Assembly (NCBI GenBank): GCA_963402885.1
Contig: OY727099.1
Location: 12,202,001 to 12,266,000 of the forward strand
Direction: 5' to 3'
DNA: 64,000 nt
Source of the DNA: Antedon bifida
Lineage: Eukaryota; Echinodermata; Crinoidea; Comatulida; Antedonidae
The notes under the pieces were generated by a model. The model was not told the DNA's origin. It saw only the letters and a program-made list of their open reading frames with translations, and searched no databases. This document shows positions 46,299 to 55,092 of this stretch, one piece after another (position 1 is the stretch's first letter; each line of letters opens with the position of its first letter). The position numbers were made by a program, and so were the translations under genes.

Positions 46299-46595
46299 GG
46301 TGAGTGGCCGAGCGGTTAAGACAGTGTAACCGTAATTACGAAACCCTAACATCGGCAGGGGTTCCCGGCTCACTCGCTCTGGATGTCATGTCTTCTTGGA
46401 TAAGGACAATAAACCGTAGGTCCAGTGTACACATCTAGCTCATGTGCACTTTAAAGAACCTAGTACATCTTTCGTGACAAGTAGGGGGTTACCCCGGTGT
46501 ATTAGTACATCACAGCCACTGATCATAACTGGGCCCTCTGGGAGACCAGTCTTTGACTGAAAAGGTCACCCAGTATAAGTAGAATATTTCAATTT
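46299..46595 (+). mobile_element. tRNA-derived SINE, copy 1
   Basis: The head GGTGAGTGGCCGAGCGGTTA carries an A box (TGGCCGAGCGG). A B-box-like GGGGTTCCCGGCTC lies about 60 bp on, as in Ser/Leu-type tRNAs. The body runs through ATAAACCGTAGGTCC and TAGGGGGTTACCCCGGTG to an AT-rich tail. It lies just after WARS2. The second copy (60767-61062) came with the segmental duplication. Confidence 0.85.
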
Positions 46596-46599
46596 CATG

Positions 46600-47713
46600 T
46601 TGCTATTGTATTTTGCCATAAAATACAATTGTTGATCTTTAAACAAGAACTATTAACTATTTTTTCAGCTGATTCTATTCCATGACTGTTGTCGTGTACA
46701 ACTCCCCCCATCCCCCCCGCCCCCCACCACCACCCCATATACCCTAATAAATATAAAATGAAATATCAATAATTCATATGTGTTATCAAGAATAATATCA
46801 ACATTTCATCCCTTCTTAAAAGGAGTGGTTTTGACCTTGTTTAAAGGAGATTAATATTAATTCAAATCTAATTCATAAGGTCATCAAAATTAAGATAAAG
46901 ATCTACATTTCTACCAAGGTTATTGAGAACTTATAATGTTATTGCGTTTATTGTTTAAGATTTTTGATTTAATCATGTCTGACATTCCTTTTTTTTTCAG
47001 TGAAAGCTTGAATGTAGGGCGCAGAGGAGAGGAGAGCTGCCTAGACCACTGTTGCCAAAAGTTGCGTCTCTCTAACTAATAATAATACAAAAAATATGTA
47101 AAATTTAAATCAGTACAAATTTGGAGCGTATAGAGAAAAATATTGATAAACAATCTCCAGAGCTGAAATATTGCATGAAATATACCTATGTTGTTTAATT
47201 GTATACTGAAAAAAGCAAATATTAATCAGAGATAATTGAATAAATAAACAAACGAGTTGAACCCATATTGCCTTTTAAGACCAATGTATATTATTATAGT
47301 ATATAGTATCCACCCAATTCACATCACCACTTTTGGTTGAGTTTGTGCCCATCCCATTTTACTTCCCACTTCCTTGACTTTTACTTCCTTTTTGACTCTG
47401 AAGAATTAGTCCAATAATCCTTTTGATATCTTCATTCAAAACGGTGGTAATTAAATCAAGGATGAATCCGGGATCTGTTAATAAATACATCTACACCCAA
47501 CCCTTTGATTATTTGCATCAGTTATACTGTGTGTGGCAACATATACCTGGTAGGCCATATAAAACCAGACACTCAGTTCTTGGTAAGTAGTGTTACCCAG
47601 TTTTATTTGGCCACTTTGAGACTATAAGTTTTTATGGCAGAAAGTGACAGTAGTAAATAAGGTGCAGCAAGACGACACACTAATTTGTTTTCCTTGCCTC
47701 ACATTACAGAGCG
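46600..47713. other. DNA between the SINE and WxxW gene A
   Basis: It contains a C-rich run at 46703-46738 and AT-rich DNA. The part from about 46690 to 47565 is absent from the second copy of this block at 61.1-61.3 kb, so it was lost there or inserted here. The final 140 bp are conserved between copies and probably contain the promoter. Confidence 0.55.
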
Positions 47714-50008
47714 ATGGATGCTAAATTGATCCTGGTTGTTTTTGGAATGTTTGCGGTGATCAATGCAGGTATGAACCATTGCAGCTTCCATTCTCTTATA
47801 TGACTACTGTATAAACATGGTCAAACTACTGTATATGCTGAATAGGTAGGAAGAAATCTAAGAAAAAATGCATTGATTTTATTTTTCCTTTCCTTATATT
47901 TTTTAATGTCGCTGTACAAAAGGTATTTATAAAGTTATTGGTACTTAAGATAACCTCCTTGGTATTTACAGACCAATGGACACCCTGGTTTGACCGAGAC
48001 AATCCATCTGGTACTGGAGACTGGGAAACTGTGGGCAGTTTGTACAGCGTAAGTGAATTGTCTATGTCTAATTGGTTCTAATACTGTACCATCCTTGCTA
48101 AGATTTATATTAGAAATGTCACACCACACTGTCACATTGTATAAATATAATGTTTTATGTATAATATATTATTATAAATTTCTATGTTTTATGTATGTTG
48201 ATTTTAGGAGAATCCGAATCAAATGTGTCGGAATCCAACAGGCATTCAATGTCAAACTACTGGTGGTTCACATTACACTTCTACTGGAGAGGTTGTCAGT
48301 TGCAGTGCTAGTACTGGTCTTGTTTGTAAGAATGCTGACCAATCTGACAACTATTGTCGGGATTACAGAGTTCGCTTCCTATGTCCAGGTTAGTACTCCT
48401 ATACCTTAACGTAAAGCTTCCTATGTCCAGGTTAGTACTCCTATAGCTTAACGTAAAGCTTCCTATGTCCAGGTTAGTACTCCTATACCTTAACGTAAAG
48501 CTTCCTATGTCCAGGTTAGTACTCCTATAGCTTAACGTAAAGCTTCCTATGTCCAGGTTAGTACTCCTATAGCTTAACGTAAAGCTTCCTATGTCCAGGT
48601 TAGTACTCCTATACCTTAACGTAAAGCTTCCTATGTCCAGGTTAGTACTCCTATAGCTTAACGTAAAGCTTCCTATGTTCAGGTTAGTACTCCTATAGCT
48701 TAACGTAAAGCTTCCTATGTTCAGGTTAGTACTCCTATAGCTTAACGTAAAGCTTCCTATGTCCAGGTTAGTACTCCTATACCTTAACGTAAAGCTTCCT
48801 ATGTCCAGGTTAGTACTCCTATACCTTAACGTAAAGCTTCCTATGTCCAGGTTAGTACTCCTATACCTTAACGTAAAGCTTCCTATGTCCAGGTTAGTAC
48901 TCCTATACCTTAACGTAAAGCTTCCTAGGTTCAGGTTAGTACTCCTATACCTTAACGTAAAGCTTCCTATGTCCAGGTTGGTACTATAGCTTAACGTAAA
49001 GCTTCCTATGTCCAGGTTAGTACTCCTATAGCTTAACGTAAAGCTTCCTATGTCCAGGTTAGTACTCCTATAGCTTAACGTAAAGCTTCCTATGTTCAGG
49101 GAAGCTTCCTATGTCCAGGTTGGTACTCCTATAGCTTAACGTAAAGCTTCCTATGTCCAGGTTAGTACTCCTATACCTTAACGTAAAGCTTCCTATGTCC
49201 AGGTTAGTATTCCTATACCTTAACGTAAAGCTTCCTATGTCCAGATTAGTACTCCTATAGCTTAACGTAAAGCTTCCTATCTCCAGGTTAGTACTCGTAT
49301 ACCTTAACGTAAAGCTTCCTATGTCCAGATTAGTACTCCTACAGCTTAACGTAAAGCTTCCTATGTTCAGGTTGGTACTCCTATAGCTTAAACTAAAGCT
49401 TCCTATGTCCAGGTTAGTACTCCTATAGCTTAACGTATAGCTTCCTATGTCCAGGTTAGTACTCCAATACCTTAACGTAAAGCTTCCTATGTCTAGGTTA
49501 GTACTCCTATATTTTTTAATGTCGCTGTACAAAAGGTATTTATAAAGTTATTGGTACTTAAGATAACCTCCTTGGTATTTACAGACCAATGGACACCCTG
49601 GTTTGACCGAGACAATCCATCTGGTAGTGGAGACTGGGAAACTGTGGGCAGTTTGTACAGAGTAAGTGAATTGTCTATGTCTAATTGGTTCTAATACTGT
49701 ACCATCCTTTATATTAGAAATGTCACACCACACTGTCACAGAATATGTACATTGTATAAATATAATGTTTTATGTATATTATATTATTATAAATTTCTAT
49801 GTTTTATGTATGTTGATTTTAGGAGAATCCAAATCAAATGTGTCAGAATCCAACAGGCATTCAATGTCAAACTACTGGTGGTTCACATTACACTTCTACT
49901 GGAGAGGTTGTCAGTTGCAGTGCTAGTACTGGTCTTGTTTGTAAGAATGCTGACCAATCTGACAACTATTGTCAGGATTACAGAGTTCGCTTCTTTTGTC
50001 CAGGCTAG
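47714..50008 (+). CDS. Secreted protein with two mucin-type WxxW domains (gene A)
   Basis: Five exons join in frame: 47714-47768 (signal peptide), 47972-48048 and 48208-48388 (domain 1), 49585-49661 and 49823-50008 (domain 2, ending in TAG), giving 191 residues. The signal peptide MDAKLILVVFGMFAVINA is followed by two near-identical domains of about 86 residues. Each has WTPWFDRD, GDWETV, a TGGSHYTSTGEVVSC block and about six cysteines. This matches the WxxW (CysD-like) domain of gel-forming mucins and CILP (Pfam Mucin2_WxxW). WxxW is a C-mannosylation motif. Each domain is a two-exon phase 1-1 cassette. The intron after domain 1 is almost wholly a 42-bp minisatellite. A secreted matrix or mucus component is the likely role (inference). 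Confidence 0.82.
48389..49510 (+). repeat. 42-bp splice-donor minisatellite in gene A (about 27 copies)
   Basis: The unit is the last 15 nt of the exon (GCTTCCTATGTCCAG) plus the first 27 nt of the intron (from GTTAGTACTCC to CTTAACGTAAA). Nearly every unit keeps CAG|GTTAGT. One irregular short unit lies near 48978 and one partial duplication near 49100. The array is followed by the same sequence that ends intron 1. Confidence 0.95.
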
Positions 50009-51335
50009 TAACTTAGGCCAACATTTTACAGTAAAGTATTACAGTATATGATTTAAGATAGTAGGCCCTATTGTATAGATGGTATGACATCCTCTTTGTA
50101 TTCAAAACACATTTAGTATGGTATATAAATCCCCTATTTATCTAAACAGACTAATTTGTTTTATAGCATCCTACCAAAGACGTGTTGGTGGTAACATCAA
50201 GTGAGGCCGAAAGAACACCTCAGTCAGCTGCTCTATTATTTTAGCTTAGGCCAATTTAATTAACAAAATTAAATAATAATGAAAAATTAAGTAATAACAA
50301 AAAGTGTTAAGAGCTGTATTGTGGGCTAATTAAATTTCATTTTCACAACCAACAGTGCTATTGTATTTTTTTTCATTTGTTTTAATCACATTTGCTTTTT
50401 CAAGTAACATATTCCTAAATTAAAACCATCATCCAGGGAGCTAGTCGACACCTCTGGTTTCAATCATCCCTGTGAAAGCAAAATTACATGGCCTAGGATT
50501 TAGTGGATCCAGGCGTTAATAAAACAGATCTCCTCCATGCAATTTGGTTTTCTGTGGGGTGCACTGTCCGAGGAAACAAATTGCAGAGGATACAGCAGGG
50601 ATGGGAAGCCTTTTCTTTTGGTATATCACTCAGAATTTTAAAATAAAATAGGACAATAAACGACACTGCATTTCAGAACCATGGTGTAACAGCATTTTCA
50701 AGAATAAATTAGTTTTCCATAGATAAAGGAAAATTAAGGGTTACCTGATTGGCTGTTCGTCTAGTCACATGACTAGCAAAACAGTAACTTGCAGTACTCT
50801 AAATGTAGGAATCATATTTCATGGCGTGGTTATTCAATTTTATTTCAGACAACTGTCCATATGATACATACAAACATTCATTGGTGTAACAACCATCAAA
50901 CAATGAGGACCAAGAACATAGTGCCTCTCCATTTATTTTAATACATTTAGGAATCCATCAATATATAGACCTATTCATACAATATATAATTTATCTTTGT
51001 TTTTTTGGCTCGTCATTCTGGCAACAAAAAAACTGTACATTTATCAACATTTCATAAAAGGAAGGATGGAATATTGCCAGGTGGTTGGAGAAATTGTAAG
51101 TTCGAATTGTGAATCATTGTACTGTACATTTTTTGTTAGTTTTAAACAATTGTTGAGGAGGATTTCATGTCTGTGGGAAACATTAATTTGGCAATTCTCA
51201 TCTTTTATTAGAAAAGGCAGCTAACTAAAACAACATAACTTTGGAGACTAGAGTGTGTTTTTATTTATGAACGTACGTTGGGGGCGTAACGTAACCGTAA
51301 ACAAAACAAAATGGCAACTGAAGGCAAGGAACAAC
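50009..51335. other. DNA after WxxW gene A
   Basis: AT-rich with no clear gene. Near 51290-51330 a short ATGGCAACTGAAGGCAAGG segment precedes the start of the segmental duplication. I cannot assign it. Confidence 0.5.
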
Positions 51336-51856
51336 TAAAAAGTTGAAGAAAAAAAACCAATCCACTATGCATACACTAAATGAATATAGTACACAGTGTG
51401 TATTGTATACTTTATTATTATTTTCAGTAAAACTACGTACACAACATTGATGACAGCAGCACAACCTGGTTTGTTTCAAACGTACATCCGTCATTATCCC
51501 TAAAAGTTGAAGAAAAAAAGCCAATCCACTATGCATACACTAAATGAATATAGTATACAGTGTGTATTCTGTAGTAATAGCACTGTTTTCATGATCGGTT
51601 GATTCATTGATTATATTTAAATTCATCACTACCCAGAATATTAATAAATAAAAATGTTTTCAATTCCTTTTTATTAAAAACTCAGTTGATGTATTATTAT
51701 TATTATTTCAAGTGTGACTATGTTATATGAAAACAGTTGTGTAGAAAGTGTCACTTGCACAAAGAAAAAATACAATTTTATATTTTTTTATATAATGTTA
51801 ATAATGTAAAATAATATAATAATTATATTTTTGAATTCCTTATTTTGTTATTTGCA
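51336..51856 (+). repeat. Segmental duplication: NAAA 3' end
   Basis: This copies about 39495-40016, including the NAAA terminal exon (51428-51503, with 3' splice site and stop). At about 51856 it jumps directly to sequence matching 45103 onward, so WARS2 exons 1-2 and intron 1 are missing from the copy. Confidence 0.9.
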
Positions 51857-52140
51857 GTTTTAAACTTGTTTAAATTGTTTTTACTGGTAAAAGTGCATGC
51901 AGAGTTAGCCTGGGTTCTTGGGTGTAAAATTACACTGGCTAGGCTGAATTCTCTTACACAGTGGAAGGTAAATGCAAAGAGCATTATTTTGTTTTTAATA
52001 TTGTTGAAGACACCATGCATTCAAGAAGTCCCTACATGAAGTCGCTGCATCTTTTAATTACTTTATTATATTATTATAATTAGCTTTACCTTTAATGTGT
52101 AATTAATCAGATTTTATTTGTCTAGGCTAAAGTTGGTTCA

Positions 52141-52323
52141 TAGACCCGATCTGCTGAGACCACTAAACATTCCACCTTGACAGATTAATTACCCATTACA
52201 TATATTGTTATTATATATATATAGTAGATGTAGAATAAAGAATAAACACTTCAGTGCTAGCTTTCAACTATAACAGAACTTGTCTCTCTCTAACTTATTT
52301 GTATTGTAAAACAGTACATTACA
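52141..52323 (+). repeat. Truncated 5' LTR
   Basis: It matches the last 180 or so bases of the 3' LTR (from TAGACCC to CATTACA) with few differences. The first 130 bases or so are missing. Confidence 0.88.
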
Positions 52324-52324
52324 C

Positions 52325-52339
52325 TGGCGACGAGGATGG
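52325..52339 (+). promoter_or_regulatory. Primer-binding site, complementary to tRNA-Ser(GCT)
   Basis: TGGCGACGAGGATGG begins 1 base after the LTR. It is the reverse complement of the 3' end (CCATCCTCGTCG plus CCA) of animal tRNA-Ser(GCT) as I know it. Confidence 0.75.
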
Positions 52340-53690
52340 CCCTTATTGGCAAAATTGAAGAATTTATTGAAGGAAGGGAAGATTGATCACAGTATATTGA
52401 GCGTTTAGACTTGTACTTCAAGGCAAACGAAATTACTACAGAGGAGAAGAAACAAGCAACACTGTTAACAGTTATTGGCCCATCATCTTATAAGCTTTTA
52501 CGAAATTTGGTTACACCAGAAAAACCCAAGGATAAAACATTCGATGAGCTGGTAACAGCTATGAATGGGCATCACAGTCCAGTGCCTAGTGAAATTGTAC
52601 AGCGATACAAATTCAACTCACGCTTTCAAAGTGATAATGAAACGCTGCCTGAATTTATGGCATCACTTCGATCGCTGGCAGAATTCTGTAACTTTGGAGC
52701 CTCGCTCAATACAATGTTACGAGATCGTCTAGTTTGTGGCGTCCGTAATGACGGAATTCAAAGAAGTCTTTTGGCAGAAAAAGCACTGACACTGGAAAAA
52801 GCTGTTGAAATTGCAACTAGCATCGAGACTGCAACAAGAAATGTAAGAGATCTGGCACAGCCAACCTCTGCAGCTGCAGTTGAAAATGTAAACAAAATTG
52901 CTTACAAAAAGAAGTCAAAATTTACATCAAATACAGATAAGAAGTCGAAACCATGTTTTCGCTGTGGAAAAAATAACCATTTTCCAGACAAATGTTATTT
53001 TAAGCAAACAACTTGCCATTATTGTAACAAGGTAGGACACATTCAATCTGTTTGTCTTAGCAAAAAGAAGGGGAAGCCCCAAACGGTTAAAAATGTTGTG
53101 GCAGATGAGCCAAGCGATGAACCAAGAAACATAGCTACAGAAATGTATGAAGAATTATTTGGAATAAAGACCACGTCTAGTCTTCCACCTATGAAAGTTA
53201 AGATACTGTTAGATGGTTTGGATACTGAAATGGAAATTGACACAAGAGCCTCGGTATCAATAATGTCGGAGACGAAATTTAGGCAATTATGGCCTGAAAG
53301 AAAACTTGAACCATCGTCAGTTAAGCTACGTACGTACACTGGACAAATAATTGATGTTTTTGGTAAAATTAATGCTGAAGTTACATACCAGAGTACTACT
53401 ACAATATTACCGTTAACGATTGTGCGAACAGATGGACCTACCCTAATTGGTCGAGACTGGCTTCAGTTTACAAAGTTGGACTGGCAACAAATCAAGGTAA
53501 TAAACCAATTAGATTTAAGTTCACTGCTTGGTAAATACCAAGAAATATTTAAAGACGGACTAGGTACCCTTAAGGGTACTGAAGCAAAAAATTACGTTGA
53601 TAAAGAGACAATGCCAAAATTTTGCAAAGCCAGAAATGTTCCGTACGCTTTGCGACAGAAAGTAGATGACGAACTTGATCACACGAGAAG
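52336..53690 (+). pseudogene. Gypsy gag and protease, broken
   Basis: The ATG at 52336 overlaps the primer-binding site. A TGA at 52387-52389 interrupts codon 18, where other members probably have a TGG. The rest is open to 53700. Two CCHC zinc knuckles lie at 52957-53050 (CxxCxxxxHxxxxC twice). The aspartic protease active-site triplet reads DTRAS, with Arg in place of the usual Gly. A frameshift near 53680 separates it from pol. Confidence 0.88.
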
Positions 53691-54833
53691 GCATTATTGA
53701 ACCTATACAGTTTTCAGACTGGGCTGCACCAATAGTTCCGGTACTTAAGGCAGATAAATCTACCGATAGGATCTGTGGTGACTACAAAATTACTGTAAAT
53801 AAAGCAGCCAAAGTGGATCAGTATCCTTCCTGGGGATTGAAGATATCTTTTCATCGTTAGCTAACGGAGAAAAATTTACTAAATTGAACATGTCACAAGC
53901 GTACCAACAATTACTCTTAGATAAAGATTCTCGAAAATATGTTGTAATCAACACTCAAAAGGGACTTTACCAATATACACGGTTGCCGTTTGGAGTCTCT
54001 TCAGCACCAGCGATTTTCCAGCGTGTCATGGAAGGACTATTACAAGGAATTAAAGGTGTTACAGTATACCTGGACGATATATTAATTACAGGAAAAAATG
54101 ACTACGAGCATTTCAAAACTCTTGAAACCGTCCTAAAGCGACTGGCAGATGCTGGACTGCTGTGTTTTTATGGTTAAATCTGTTGATTATTTGGGACACA
54201 CGATCGACAAAGAGGGATTGCATCCCACAAACGCCAAAGTGAGAGCAGTTAAAGATGCTCCAGCGCCTCAAAACTTGACTGAACTGATAGCTTATTTGGG
54301 ATTGTTATCTTATTATGGAAAGTTTTTACCAAACTTATCCAATACGCTTGCTCCGTTATATGCCTTACTTCGTAAGGATAAAGCTTGGAACTGGACAAAT
54401 TTAGAACAATCTACTTTTGATAAATCAAAGGAATTGCTACTTTCCTCCAGAGTACTCGCACATTATGATCCAAAAAAGGAAATAATACTATCGTGTGATG
54501 CATCTCAATATGGAATTGGGGTTGTGTTAGCTCATCGACAAAGTGACGGTACAGAAAGACCGATCGCATTTGCATCTAGAACACTTGGAGACGCGGAAAA
54601 AAAGTATTCGCAAATTGAGAAAGAAGGTTTGGCATGCGTTTTCGGAGTAACCCGATTTCATTCTTACATTTATGGTAGACATTTCACATTAGTAACAGAC
54701 CATAAGCCATTGCTGGGTCTTATTAATGAGGACAGACTTGTGCCTAGCCAAGCATCAGCTAGAATCCAACGTTGGGCGCTGAAATTAGGCACATACAAAT
54801 ATACATTAAGATTCAAACCGGGTGGGTAAAGGC
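53660..54833 (+). pseudogene. Gypsy pol: reverse transcriptase and RNase H, frameshifted
   Basis: Reverse transcriptase and RNase H span three frames, with shifts near 53680, 53830 and 54165. The YLDD active site (about 54068-54079), LPFGVSSAP and the RNase H acidic motifs (CDASQYG, TDHKPL) are recognisable. The nested LINE interrupts the frame after FKPG, near 54828. Confidence 0.88.
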
Positions 54834-55091
54834 AGTGAAGATGGGTGCCGCCCAATAAAGGTAGTTTTCAAGGAGGAATGCACCAAAAGAGATGCCTTTG
54901 AAATTGCGATACAAAAAAAGTGCGCAGTAAGTAATGATAGAACAATAAAGGAACGGGATGAGTATAATAAACTTAGGGACATATTGAGGGATAGGCAAAG
55001 CAAAGGGGAAAAAGACTTGGTAATTAGAAGGGGGAAAATAACTCGGTTTCGTTCCCAAAGCACTACCCAATCGGAAGAGAACACTGCCTAA
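54828..55091 (+). pseudogene. LINE ORF1, C-terminal fragment
   Basis: About 88 residues, charged, with KLRDILRDRQSKGEKDLVI, which is like the end of CR1/L2-type ORF1 proteins. The 5' part is lost by truncation. Confidence 0.65.
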
Positions 55092-55092
55092 C

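Noticed and set aside
46299-46375. Functional tRNA gene (Ser/Leu type)
   Set aside because: A and B boxes are present, but the acceptor and anticodon stems do not form a proper tRNA and a SINE body follows.
48759-49532. Repetitive frames in the 42-bp minisatellite (both strands, also at 62533 and 63366)
   Set aside because: The unit length is a multiple of three, so any stop-free frame persists. The true coding frame stops at once after the donor.
50160-50260. Possible extra exon of WxxW gene A after TTTTATAG
   Set aside because: The preceding exon already ends in a stop codon and the candidate has no WxxW or other recognisable sequence.
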